Assembly (NCBI GenBank): GCA_964428015.1
Contig: CAYRWR010000018.1
Span: forward strand, 1 to 64,000
Reading direction: 5' to 3'
Length of the DNA: 64,000 bases
DNA from: CAYRWR01 sp964428015
GTDB taxonomy: Bacteria; Spirochaetota; Brevinematia; Brevinematales; CAYRWR01
The notes under the pieces were generated by a model. It was not told the DNA's origin, did no database searches, and was given only the letters and a program-made list of their open reading frames with translations. Both the position numbers and the translations under genes were made by a program. Below are positions 8,473 to 16,573 of this stretch, piece after piece. Numbering within the stretch: position 1 is the first letter of the stretch; each line of letters begins with the position of its first letter.

Positions 8473-9534
8473 TTATTTTTTAAAGTTCATAGTTTTACTT
8501 TGTTTGATAATCATCCCGGCAGTCAGGTTTATCAGCATCTGCTCATAGCGGCACTGTACCCCGGAGACCTCGTCCCACACCCCTGTGGTGGTATAATTAG
8601 TACAGCCGCACCAGTTCACACAATAAGGCCGGTACTCACAGACCTCACACTCTTCCAGTTTTTTAGGATGCCGGAAATAGCTGATCCTTTCCGGGTCTAA
8701 ACCAGTGATAATATCTCCAATCTGGACATCCTCATTGTCATCCTGTCCCACAAAACGTTCGCAGGGATAAAACTTTCCGCTGGGGGATAAGGTCACTTCT
8801 TTGTGCCCCATCTGGCAGTGGTCTTTGGCCTGATAGCCGCCCGCTTTTAAAACGGCCATTTTTCCGTCAAAGACATTGATATAAAAATAGTTTCCTTTCC
8901 GCCTTTCCGTCAAATAAAAACCCAGGATACGCCGATAGACTCTTCTCAGTCGTCCCAGTCTGAATTGATTCCAGTGGGCAGCAGTGTTCAGATTGAGACT
9001 GAGTTCAGTAAAACCCTGCCGGTATAAAAAAATGACATCCCGGTATAACCTTCCCAGGTTTTCCGGATTAACCACAATTATAGTTTTGAACTTGTATTTT
9101 TTCTGTATCATATAGAGTCCGTGATTCAGAATAGTCTGAAAAGAACCTCTGCCGTCTGCAAAGGATCGGAATCTGTCATGAGAAGCCTCTGCGCCGTCCA
9201 TAGAGAGACCGATATAATAACCGCGGCTGGCCAGCCAGTCAGCCCGTTCCGGGGTAAGCAGAGTACCATTGGTGGTCACAGACTTTCGTACCACACCCCC
9301 GCCCCAGTTTCCGGTGAAGTACTCGTCAGCCTGCACCATCAGGTCCCAGTTGAGCAGAGGTTCCCCTCCAAAAAAATGCAGTCCCTGCATGGAGTCGCCC
9401 TGATGAGCGTTAAATACCAGATCCATACCCTGTCGGGCGGTTTCAAAATCCATAGCGGCGTAGACTTTTTCTCCGGTGTAGCAATAGGCGCAGCGCAGGT
9501 TGCAGTCCCGGGTAGCAATCAAAGTCAGCTCCAT
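8473..9534 (-). CDS. Radical SAM/SPASM peptide maturase
   Basis: The 353-residue enzyme starts directly with the radical SAM cluster C11-x3-C15-x2-C18 (CNLRCAYC), followed by GGEP at 56-59. The C-terminal SPASM domain shows the full auxiliary-cluster pattern: C240-x12-G-x4-C258, then C296-x2-C299-x5-C305-x3-C309, and C328. This is the architecture of anaerobic sulfatase-maturating enzymes and of RiPP maturases that modify peptide side chains using S-adenosylmethionine. No sulfatase gene is in the window, whereas two small repeat-bearing lipoproteins lie immediately upstream (19 bp gap to the second), so a peptide or lipoprotein substrate is more likely. A GGAG ribosome binding site precedes the ATG. 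The chemistry performed is unknown. Confidence 0.93.
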   Translation of the reverse strand: MELTLIATRDCNLRCAYCYTGEKVYAAMDFETARQGMDLVFNAHQGDSMQGLHFFGGEPLLNWDLMVQADEYFTGNWGGGVVRKSVTTNGTLLTPERADWLASRGYYIGLSMDGAEASHDRFRSFADGRGSFQTILNHGLYMIQKKYKFKTIIVVNPENLGRLYRDVIFLYRQGFTELSLNLNTAAHWNQFRLGRLRRVYRRILGFYLTERRKGNYFYINVFDGKMAVLKAGGYQAKDHCQMGHKEVTLSPSGKFYPCERFVGQDDNEDVQIGDIITGLDPERISYFRHPKKLEECEVCEYRPYCVNWCGCTNYTTTGVWDEVSGVQCRYEQMLINLTAGMIIKQSKTMNFKK

Positions 9535-9553
9535 TTTTTAAATCTCCGCCTGG

Positions 9554-9832
9554 TTATTCTTCGGGATGGAAAGGCATAACCCCGGGGAGTTTGGGGTGCT
9601 GCTCTTTAGTAGAATTGGTAATAGTCTGATTGGTGTCGCAGACAACATCCATGGGAGGTTCTCCGTCCAGCCGATACATATCAGGGTTTTCAGTATTGGT
9701 GGAGTTCTTTAGATTTGAATTCCCGGATTGGCAGGATATCAGAACAGCTGAAACCACTAGTAGTGCGCCGCGACTAAGTAACTTGCTTAATACACCTTTT
9801 CCAATGGGTGCTACTGCTTTTCTTCTGATCAT
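9554..9832 (-). CDS. Small lipoprotein B, putative radical SAM substrate
   Basis: The 92-residue product has a basic N-terminus, a hydrophobic stretch and a lipobox (L-I-S-C, lipidated Cys at 34) followed by Q, as in its upstream paralogue. The mature part is short and polar and holds YRLDGEPPMDVVCD (residues 53-66), matching the repeat motif R-L-x-G-[ED] of lipoprotein A, and a degenerate copy KLPGVMPFHP at 81-90. The start is the ATG at 9832, 4 bp after the TAG of gene A, with GGAG 7 bp upstream; the frame extends further into gene A but without support. Being a direct neighbour of the radical SAM gene, it is a likely substrate. This is inference. Confidence 0.8.
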   Translation of the reverse strand: MIRRKAVAPIGKGVLSKLLSRGALLVVSAVLISCQSGNSNLKNSTNTENPDMYRLDGEPPMDVVCDTNQTITNSTKEQHPKLPGVMPFHPEE

Positions 9833-9836
9833 CGGC

Positions 9837-10136
9837 CTACTCCACATTGACCTGGTCAACAGGATAATCCCCCCGCAGATGCATAGTGGCATCATTTGTA
9901 GGAGTACAGTTCGTCACAGGATCAGCCTGGACTTCTCCGGGCAGCCTTTTAATTTCCTGAGTATCGATTTGCTGAGTATTGGGATTTACCGCTATCTCTC
10001 CCTTTAGCCGATGATTATTCTGGCAGGACAGGAGGGATAAAACCATGGAAATCATTCCCGCAGCAGGCAATAATCCCCTTGAAACATTTCTGCGTTCCTT
10101 TTTTACGGAAAATAATTGTACCGGTTTTCTTTTCAT
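9837..10136 (-). CDS. Small lipoprotein A with three R-L-x-G-[ED] repeats, putative radical SAM substrate
   Basis: The 99-residue product has a basic N-terminus and a lipobox (S-L-L-S-C, lipidated Cys at 38). The 61-residue mature part holds three units about 21-22 residues apart: RLKGEIAVNP (43-52), RLPGEVQADP (64-73) and HLRGDYPVDQ (86-95). A conserved Leu-x-Gly-acidic core followed by a second acidic or Asn residue four or five positions on looks like a repeated modification site. It follows the Ntn hydrolase by 66 bp and precedes gene B by 4 bp, with GAGG 8 bp before the ATG. No family is recognised with certainty. Confidence 0.8.
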   Translation of the reverse strand: MKRKPVQLFSVKKERRNVSRGLLPAAGMISMVLSLLSCQNNHRLKGEIAVNPNTQQIDTQEIKRLPGEVQADPVTNCTPTNDATMHLRGDYPVDQVNVE

Positions 10137-10202
10137 ATCTGCTACCTCACTTCCCTCAAATTCATTCCTCTGTCCTACGCATAGTTATTTAAAAGGTAAC
10201 AT

Positions 10203-11978
10203 TCAGATATAACGGGACAGATTCAGGTTCAGCCATCCGTCGCAGTAATAGCCGTAATGCGTGGTCAGGGAGCGTTCCTCCAGATCCAGCAGAGACACTG
10301 TTCCTTCTATGATTTTTTCCTTTCCATCAGGACTGGTGGGGTTGTTGTCATAATATCCCAGGGTCGAGACCTGAGGGGACAAAAAATCAATGAGGTCACG
10401 GGCTTTGGACCGGCTTATCTTACGGGTCAGATTACCGTTTCTGTAGCCTCCCGCCTGAAGTGTGAGCCGGTTCAGCTCATCATAACGCCACTGAAAGTCA
10501 TCCAGATGGCTGCCGGTGACCCAGTTGGTCCATCCCGCCATGCCGCTCAGGCGCATCTCCGGCACCAGAAAATGGTTCCCGGCTAAAAGAATTTGCTTTA
10601 AAACTTCACGTTGCGGGGCAAAATAATAAGATTCCGGTATTTTACTAGTCTTCCAGTCCGGGTTGATCATTCCTTCGGGATCATTAAAGGCCAGTTCCGG
10701 GTAGTTCAGATCCTTACCAGTATGCAGGTTAAAGGCCCGGTATAGCTCTTCATTGATGTCCTCGAATCTGTGGGAGGGAACATAATCATTCCAGCGGGCA
10801 TATACTCCCTTGCGGGATGGCTGATAGCTGTCTATGGGGAGTAGTTCCTGTACCCACTCCGGAGCCAGGGATTTATAATCAGGGTGATTTTGTTTTTTAC
10901 CTGCTTCCACAATTGCTGCCCGGCCCGATTTATCGCCTAGCGGATAGAGCCAGGTGACACCCCGGGGGGCCCTAACAATATGCTCTACTGCAGATTCCGC
11001 GTCAGCAGCTCGTTCCGCGGTACGGCGTACCAGCAGCAGCGAATTCAGTCCTGGCCTCAGCATGGAGCACAGTACCGAACTGACCATGTCCACACCCATA
11101 CCTAGGCCTTCAATATTGAGCGCTGTTATACTACCCACAAAACCGGGTGCCGTGACGCTGACCAGGGGCCGGCGCGGCCGTCTGCCCCTCTGCACCGGAT
11201 TATATATTGTCATACAAGCCGTATCCTGGAATATACCAGCGGTAGGGAACATAAAGTCCCGACCCAGGTAGGCATGGCCTGTTTCTGTGGCTTCAGGGGA
11301 AAGATACAGAGCATTACATCCTACCGGTATACGGAATAGAGGACGCCCCCGATCATAGATCAGGTCACGCATATCTTTTTTCCTGAAGGGGCGGTCCGGA
11401 AAGTGTTTTTCATTGATTTTTCGGTGGTTCATCAGATTGAGGACTACCTCCAGGCCAAATCCGCTGTAAATGGCAGATAACAGGCAATCAATACCCACAT
11501 TGAGCGCGAATAAAGCGCCATAGGGTACTCTGGGGACTTTCTTTGAATCACGGCAGCCCCTGACCATGCCCCTCATCTCCCGACGGAAAGACCAGGGTAT
11601 GTGGCGCATATTCCCCGGGATCCAGTAGATCAGTCGGCAATAAACCCTGACTATAAAGCCCAGAATCTCTTTAAGTATTTTTGACTTATCAGGATCAGCC
11701 GCGGGATGGATAAAAGCCGGGATAATGTTATTGACAAAAGAGGTGGCCATGGTGTGGACTTGCTGGGGCATGAGTCTACCGATGAGATAACCCATGGAAA
11801 AAGAATCTCCCTCCACGTACAGAACCTGACGGGCTTTCCCTGTGACGTAGTTGGTAACACTCTTACTCTCCGCCAGGAATCCCCGGTTCTCCCGGAAACT
11901 GATCTCCTGAACTACATTATAACCATCCTGATCAAAAGCAGCCCGAATTTCTTCACTGGATTTGGCATGGAGTTGCAC
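10203..11978 (-). CDS. C45-like Ntn hydrolase / acyltransferase-type enzyme
   Basis: The 591-residue protein resembles the Cys-nucleophile Ntn hydrolases related to peptidase family C45 (acyl-CoA:6-aminopenicillanate acyltransferase and phospholipase-B-like proteins). The likely nucleophile is C221 in PVGCNALYL, followed by the GRDFMF signature typical of this fold, and then GFVGSITALNIEGLGMG. No signal peptide is seen. I chose the GTG at 11978, which follows GGGAGG; a TTG 48 bp upstream keeps the frame but lies upstream of the promoter -10 box. It is first in the operon with the two small lipoproteins and the radical SAM enzyme, and could cleave or acylate the peptide product. The substrate is unknown. 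Confidence 0.82.
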   Translation of the reverse strand: MQLHAKSSEEIRAAFDQDGYNVVQEISFRENRGFLAESKSVTNYVTGKARQVLYVEGDSFSMGYLIGRLMPQQVHTMATSFVNNIIPAFIHPAADPDKSKILKEILGFIVRVYCRLIYWIPGNMRHIPWSFRREMRGMVRGCRDSKKVPRVPYGALFALNVGIDCLLSAIYSGFGLEVVLNLMNHRKINEKHFPDRPFRKKDMRDLIYDRGRPLFRIPVGCNALYLSPEATETGHAYLGRDFMFPTAGIFQDTACMTIYNPVQRGRRPRRPLVSVTAPGFVGSITALNIEGLGMGVDMVSSVLCSMLRPGLNSLLLVRRTAERAADAESAVEHIVRAPRGVTWLYPLGDKSGRAAIVEAGKKQNHPDYKSLAPEWVQELLPIDSYQPSRKGVYARWNDYVPSHRFEDINEELYRAFNLHTGKDLNYPELAFNDPEGMINPDWKTSKIPESYYFAPQREVLKQILLAGNHFLVPEMRLSGMAGWTNWVTGSHLDDFQWRYDELNRLTLQAGGYRNGNLTRKISRSKARDLIDFLSPQVSTLGYYDNNPTSPDGKEKIIEGTVSLLDLEERSLTTHYGYYCDGWLNLNLSRYI

Positions 11979-12007
11979 TCTTTCCTCCCACTTTCTATCA
12001 TTTAGTA

Positions 12008-12036
12008 AGTGTATATGATACTGCAAACTACGTCAA
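12008..12036 (-). promoter_or_regulatory. Promoter of the radical SAM operon
   Basis: On the minus strand TTGACG (12036-12031) and TACACT (12013-12008) are spaced by exactly 17 bp. Transcription would start near 12001, about 22 bp before the GTG of the Ntn hydrolase, which supports that start. Confidence 0.6.
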
Positions 12037-12130
12037 TTTGTGGAAATGAATGCTTTTTCACTTTCTGTTTTCTTTCAAAGAAATAAAAAATTGTGTATAA
12101 TCTTTAAGATTATAATACTCGGAGGAAAGC

Positions 12131-12445
12131 ATGCTGAGAAAAATCAAATGGAAAAGACTTTTACTTTTCCTGATACTGGCCGGCGTAATGACACTGGCAT
12201 CCTGTGCAACCCAGAGTAATGAACCCCCTGCGGTCCTTCCCGGTTTTCTGAAAGGTCTCCTGCATGGATTTATCATCCTGTTCAGTTTTATCAGCAGCTT
12301 TTTTACCGACTGGAGAATCTATGCCTACCCCAATAATGGAGGCTGGTATAACTTCGGCTTCCTGATCGGAGTATCCCTGTTTTTTGGCGGGGGCGGCGGT
12401 GCTGCTGGTGTCAAAGGCCATAAGCATAAACCGGACAAAGATTAA
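12131..12445 (+). CDS. Small conserved membrane lipoprotein
   Basis: The 104-residue product has a lipoprotein signal (LASC, Cys at 25) and then two hydrophobic segments (GFLKGLLHGFIILFSFIS and NFGFLIGVSLFFGGGGG) around a conserved-looking DWRIYAYPNNGGWYN loop. Small proteins with this loop are common in bacteria and have no known function. The tail is basic and hydrophilic. The ATG follows GGAGGAAAGC; a TATAAT at 12096-12101 could be its -10 box. It is divergent from the radical SAM operon. Confidence 0.82.
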   Translation: MLRKIKWKRLLLFLILAGVMTLASCATQSNEPPAVLPGFLKGLLHGFIILFSFISSFFTDWRIYAYPNNGGWYNFGFLIGVSLFFGGGGGAAGVKGHKHKPDKD

Positions 12446-12447
12446 AG

Positions 12448-12470
12448 GCAAGCCAGATCGGCTTGCTGTT
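12448..12470. terminator. Possible bidirectional terminator hairpin
   Basis: A 7-bp stem GCAAGCC/GGCTTGC (12448-12454, 12460-12466) with a 5-nt loop sits between two convergent genes. Only a weak T stretch (TGTTT) follows, so termination is uncertain. Confidence 0.4.
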
Positions 12471-13018
12471 TATATCCCGGTGTAGATGCGCAGCAGTTCT
12501 TTCTGATATTTTACTACTACTTCGTAATTTTCTTTGCTGGTAAACCGTTTGACTACATTCAGCACCGGATCAGCATAGCCTGTCTTCTGTTTATTAAACT
12601 CTTCCCGGCTTGCAGCCAGCTGTTTCCTGACTTCTTCCTTGGAGGATTCCGGTACATCCGGATCTTCCAGTATGGATTTATAGGCAGGATTATCCTCGCT
12701 GCTCATCTGCTGCATCTGTGTGATGTATTCATTACTCTGCAGGAGGCTCATTACCTTGCCTATTTCAAAATTGACCAGCAGGAATTCCCGAAAATCTTTA
12801 AATCCGGCTTCTTTCACAATTTTTTCCATTTTACCAAAGCCCTGAGTACCCTGCAGCTGTTGGATACCCTGAGGGCCCTGTGTGACGCCCATGGCTTTTA
12901 GAGAAGCATAAGCCTTAATATAAGACTGCACCAGTGCGTCAGTTAATTTGTAGGATGAAATCAACCCACAGGCAGCAAAAAATACCACGGAAAAAATCAA
13001 AAGAACTTTTCTTAGCAT
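12470..13018 (-). CDS. Predicted lipoprotein of unknown function
   Basis: The 182-residue product starts MLRKVLLIFS with a lipobox FAAC (Cys at about 15). The rest is predicted helical and charged, with a QG-rich stretch (GVTQGPQGIQQLQGTQGFGK) at about residues 45-65. No family is recognised. The ATG at 13018 has GGGAGG 6 bp upstream; the reading frame runs on upstream for 27 codons but without a start signal. It is divergent from the AAA+ ATPase gene. Confidence 0.75.
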   Translation of the reverse strand: MLRKVLLIFSVVFFAACGLISSYKLTDALVQSYIKAYASLKAMGVTQGPQGIQQLQGTQGFGKMEKIVKEAGFKDFREFLLVNFEIGKVMSLLQSNEYITQMQQMSSEDNPAYKSILEDPDVPESSKEEVRKQLAASREEFNKQKTGYADPVLNVVKRFTSKENYEVVVKYQKELLRIYTGI

Positions 13019-13136
13019 TATAACCTCCCGGGAAAGAATTATTATCACCCATCTTAGATAATAATAAACAGAATTGCAAATAATTTTAAAATTAACCACT
13101 CCGGTTAGCCTTAAGCTCAGAAAGTGCCGGTTATAT

Positions 13137-13165
13137 TTGAATTAATACTCGACTTTCTTTATAAT
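13137..13165 (+). promoter_or_regulatory. Promoter of the AAA+ ATPase gene
   Basis: TTGAAT (13137-13142) and TATAAT (13160-13165) are 17 bp apart. The start codon is 30 bp after the -10 box, with AAGGA in between. Confidence 0.65.
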
Positions 13166-13194
13166 AATGAGCTATATTTATACAAGGACAAAAA

Positions 13195-15219
13195 ATGCGA
13201 GATAGAGATATAATTCTGGATTTTTCACTAAACCTGGCACGCAAGTACATGGCGTTTTTATTCGAACACCGCTTTGTGGACCGGAGTGAAATCACTACAC
13301 TGCCTGAAGACTGGTTTACCCTGCACCATCACAGCCTGCGCGAGTACCGCGATTTCCTCAAAGAATTCAAGCTCAAAGGCACGGCCCTGACCTACGAAGA
13401 AAAGAAGCTGTTATTTCTGCTTTTCGGAACCAGCCTGTACCAAAAAAACGGTGTCTATGTCTGGCATATAGCCAGCTTTTTCCACAGTGACCCCCGTGAT
13501 GCCATGCAGTTTATCAGCCGGGTACTCAGTATGAAAAGTCCGCTTATCAAAAACAAACTGGTATTGCTGGAAGAGACGGACTTTTCCCGCGTCAATCTGA
13601 CCCTGGATGAGCTGACCAATTACTATAACAACCGCAAGATCTACCTGTCTCCGGTCTTACTGGCTCGGATTTTTGAACAAAGTACCGGCGCGGAATTCCA
13701 GGGAGTGCCGACTTTCCGCCCCCAAAAATCCTACAAAAATGTGGACCAGCTCCTGTCTGACATCTCCGATTTTATGCGTTATCTCTTCTATCTGGGTAAT
13801 TTCTACAGGGTCATGGGCACAGCCAAAATGACTTATGATGAAGATATTTATAACGAAGGGGATTTTTCCCTTTCTATAAAAGCCTTTCAGAAAGCACTTA
13901 AGGCCAGTCAGCTGGATATAGAGCTGGTTTCCTTTATGAACCGGGTGGATCTCAGTCCCATCGAATTTGTGTTCCTGATCTATCTGGTACACAAGGTGGT
14001 GATAGCCAAAGAGATGATAGTCAATAACATCGAAGAACTGCTCACCGATCTCTGTTTTATCCCCAGTCAGACCCGTGCCATCCTCCACTCTTTCTCCAAG
14101 GATAGCCTGTTTGTGGCAGAAGGAATTATCGATGCCGCAGACTTTTTCAGTCCGGTCAAAGACCCTGAGGAAATGGAAGAATTTGAAGAGATGATGGAGA
14201 GGGAAGGCTTTGATTTTTCCCCCTATGACTTTAACGCTATCTCTATCTCTAAGGAAAGAATATATCGTCTTATCTTCACTGATGGTATGACTGAATCCGG
14301 GCCTGTGACCCAGAAGCTGGAAAACCAGGACAGTCTGGCTGACCTGGATAAAAGCAGCAACGGCAAGGATAAGATACGCAACATGGGATTGTATGAGATT
14401 TTAATCCCACGTGTAACACTGAAAAACGTGATTCTGGACCAGGCTGTAGAAAAAGACTTACTGGGCGCGGTAGATATGACCAAGACTATTGACACCATGC
14501 AGAAATGGGGTGTAAAACCCACTCTGTCCAGTAAAAGTTTTAATTCCATCAAGATACTATTTTATGGTCCAAGCGGAACGGGAAAGACTATTACCGCTGA
14601 AGCTTTAGCCGGTCAGGCTGATGCTGAATTGTTCAAGGTCGATGCTTCCAATCTGGTCACTTCATGGGTAGGAGAGTCCGCCAAAAACGTAAAAAAAGTA
14701 TTCAAAGAATTTTATAAATATTCAGAGACTTCCAAAAAAAGAGTTTTCATGTTCTTCAACGAAGCGGACCAGCTCCTCTCAGCTCGCGGCGCAGTAGTGC
14801 AGGCCGCGGATAAGGAATACAACCAGATGCAGAATATCCTGCTGGAAGAACTGGAAAATTTCGACGGAGTATTTCTGGCGACTACTAACCTCATAGACCT
14901 GTTTGATACCGCCTGGAACCGCCGATTTACCATCAAAATCAAATTTGACATCCCCACTTTCTCCACCCGTCTCAAACTGTGGGAACTGCATATCTCTGAC
15001 AAACTTCCTCTGGCTCCCGATGTCGATATTAAAAAACTGGCTGAAACAGAATTAGCCGGAGGACAGATCGCCAATGTGGTGTACAATGCCGCTAGAAAAG
15101 CGGCTCTGCGAGCCGGGAAAAAGCGCATGGTCACCCAGAAAGATTTCCAGGAAGCAATCCGGGCTGAGAAAAATGCCCAGCTGGGCGGCGGTACCAACAA
15201 GGTGGGCTTCTCCTCATGA
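13195..15219 (+). CDS. AAA+ ATPase with large N-terminal region
   Basis: The 674-residue protein has a helical N-terminal half (1-420) of unknown fold and a classical AAA+ domain after it. Walker A is GPSGTGKT at about 458-465, and Walker B is VFMFFNEAD, in which Asn replaces the usual Asp before the catalytic Glu, a variant common in this bacterial AAA subgroup. A substrate-pore region and a C-terminal lid (AGGQIANVVYNAARKAALRA) follow. The closest general match is to FtsH/SpoVK-like classical AAA proteins without the protease. It probably remodels a protein partner. It shares an ATGA overlap with the ThiF-like gene, so the two are coupled. The partner is unknown. Confidence 0.88.
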   Translation: MRDRDIILDFSLNLARKYMAFLFEHRFVDRSEITTLPEDWFTLHHHSLREYRDFLKEFKLKGTALTYEEKKLLFLLFGTSLYQKNGVYVWHIASFFHSDPRDAMQFISRVLSMKSPLIKNKLVLLEETDFSRVNLTLDELTNYYNNRKIYLSPVLLARIFEQSTGAEFQGVPTFRPQKSYKNVDQLLSDISDFMRYLFYLGNFYRVMGTAKMTYDEDIYNEGDFSLSIKAFQKALKASQLDIELVSFMNRVDLSPIEFVFLIYLVHKVVIAKEMIVNNIEELLTDLCFIPSQTRAILHSFSKDSLFVAEGIIDAADFFSPVKDPEEMEEFEEMMEREGFDFSPYDFNAISISKERIYRLIFTDGMTESGPVTQKLENQDSLADLDKSSNGKDKIRNMGLYEILIPRVTLKNVILDQAVEKDLLGAVDMTKTIDTMQKWGVKPTLSSKSFNSIKILFYGPSGTGKTITAEALAGQADAELFKVDASNLVTSWVGESAKNVKKVFKEFYKYSETSKKRVFMFFNEADQLLSARGAVVQAADKEYNQMQNILLEELENFDGVFLATTNLIDLFDTAWNRRFTIKIKFDIPTFSTRLKLWELHISDKLPLAPDVDIKKLAETELAGGQIANVVYNAARKAALRAGKKRMVTQKDFQEAIRAEKNAQLGGGTNKVGFSS

Positions 15220-16010
15220 AGATTCTGATCGGAGGTGGACTGGGCGGAGAAGATCTCCTATGCCGGGAACTCTCCGATCTGAAACAAACTGATTTGACCT
15301 TATGGGGCGGAAAATTTGATCCTGAAATCATGGGATTCTCTCCCCTTCAAATGGAGAGCGTCACCCATAGACCGGAATTTTTAGATGAAGACAGTGAGGT
15401 TGACCTGACCGGATATGATCTCATAGTGGAAGTCAGTGAAAACACTCGGACCAAATATCTATATTCAGCCCTGGCGGCGCGTCACAACCTACGTTACATG
15501 ACTATACTCTTCCTGGATAAATGGTATCTGTTTGACAGCGGCACCACCCCTGAAGTTAGCCTGGGGAACTGTCTGCCCTATACACAACCCCCGCTCCCCT
15601 GCGAAGTTATTTCCCCGCCTCAGGGCTGGCAGAATATCCTGAAAAATGAAATCTCAAATCTTCATCCCGTCCATAAACTGGATTTACTCACCGGAAGCTG
15701 GACAAAATTGAGCGCGGAAATTCAGGATGATCGATGGCTGAAAGGCCAAATGAATAATGCCCATTCGGTAGCTTGCGGCGGAGAAAATACAGTCTCCATT
15801 ACCCCTATTCAGGAATTAAAACTGGACCTATCAGCCTACGCGGAACGTATATCCTCCCTGGTGGAAATAAAAAGGATCAGCCCCTTTTTCCTGGAATTTG
15901 ATCTGCAGGGTTTATCCTGTATGCTGTTTCGCGCGGGGCGGCTCATGATCACGGGTATTGACCAGATTCAAGTCTGTAAATGGGTGTTTCGGAATATAGT
16001 CGGGCTCTGA
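15216..16010 (+). CDS. Degenerate ThiF/HesA-like (E1-related) protein
   Basis: The 264-residue product starts with a Rossmann-like GGGLGGEDLL and has the segment GYDLIVEVSENTRTKYL, which resembles the D-x-x-D-x-x-D-N-x-x-x-R part of ThiF/MoeB adenylyltransferases. The C-terminal part (SPFFLEFDLQGLSCMLF, then GRLMITGIDQ) matches the usual end of ThiF-type proteins. The Cys pairs that bind zinc and the complete ATP-binding motif are missing, so adenylylation activity is doubtful. It overlaps the stop of the AAA+ gene by 4 bp. The assignment is moderate. It may be a binding partner of the ATPase rather than an enzyme. Confidence 0.55.
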   Translation: MKILIGGGLGGEDLLCRELSDLKQTDLTLWGGKFDPEIMGFSPLQMESVTHRPEFLDEDSEVDLTGYDLIVEVSENTRTKYLYSALAARHNLRYMTILFLDKWYLFDSGTTPEVSLGNCLPYTQPPLPCEVISPPQGWQNILKNEISNLHPVHKLDLLTGSWTKLSAEIQDDRWLKGQMNNAHSVACGGENTVSITPIQELKLDLSAYAERISSLVEIKRISPFFLEFDLQGLSCMLFRAGRLMITGIDQIQVCKWVFRNIVGL

Positions 16011-16105
16011 CATTCTGAGTCATTACTCACCCTGACTGATACTTGCAATCTCCATCTTCTCACATTACTATTGGTTCTGGAAAAGAATCTTCGCAAGGGG
16101 GACAC

Positions 16106-16573
16106 ATGATACAAAAAGTACTTTTTGTTTGCATACATAACTCTGCCCGGTCACAGATGGCCGAAGCCTATCTCAACCTTTTAGGTAAGGGACGCTTTTT
16201 GGCAGAAAGCGCCGGTCTGGAGGCGGGTACTTTAAATCCACTGGTGGTAGAAGTTATGAAAGAAGACGGGATCGACATTTCTCATCATCGTACCAAAACC
16301 GTTCAGGAGATGTTGGCTGCCAAGAGAAATTACGATATAGTTGTGACCGTGTGTGATAAAGTACGTGGAGAAGCTTGTCCTTTTTTCCCGGGGCAGAGCC
16401 GCAGACTGCATTATGAATTTGCTGATCCTTCCACCTTGGAGGGGAGTTTTGAAGATAAATTGAAAAAAACCCGTGAAATCCGGGATTTTATCCGCCTAAG
16501 TATACAGGAATTTGTGAATAGTGATAATAACCAGAGCCGATTTGAAGAAATTCCAATGAAAGGCAGTGTCTAA
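16106..16573 (+). CDS. ArsC-like arsenate reductase / low-molecular-weight phosphatase fold
   Basis: The 155-residue protein has the phosphatase-type loop CIHNSARS (Cys at 9, Arg six residues on), a second Cys pair (VTVCDKVRGEACPFFPG) and the late DPS motif. The three cysteines match thioredoxin-coupled arsenate reductases, where the first attacks arsenate and the pair relays the disulfide. A phosphotyrosine phosphatase role is the alternative. The ATG at 16106 follows AAGGGGG; an open stretch upstream has no start signal. The stop overlaps the start of the next gene (TAATG). No other ars genes are in the window. Confidence 0.85.
   Translation: MIQKVLFVCIHNSARSQMAEAYLNLLGKGRFLAESAGLEAGTLNPLVVEVMKEDGIDISHHRTKTVQEMLAAKRNYDIVVTVCDKVRGEACPFFPGQSRRLHYEFADPSTLEGSFEDKLKKTREIRDFIRLSIQEFVNSDNNQSRFEEIPMKGSV

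Noticed and set aside
11979..12026. TTG start of the Ntn hydrolase at 12026
   Set aside because: It lies between the -35 and -10 boxes of a good promoter and lacks a ribosome binding site; the GTG at 11978 has GGGAGG and fits the predicted transcript.
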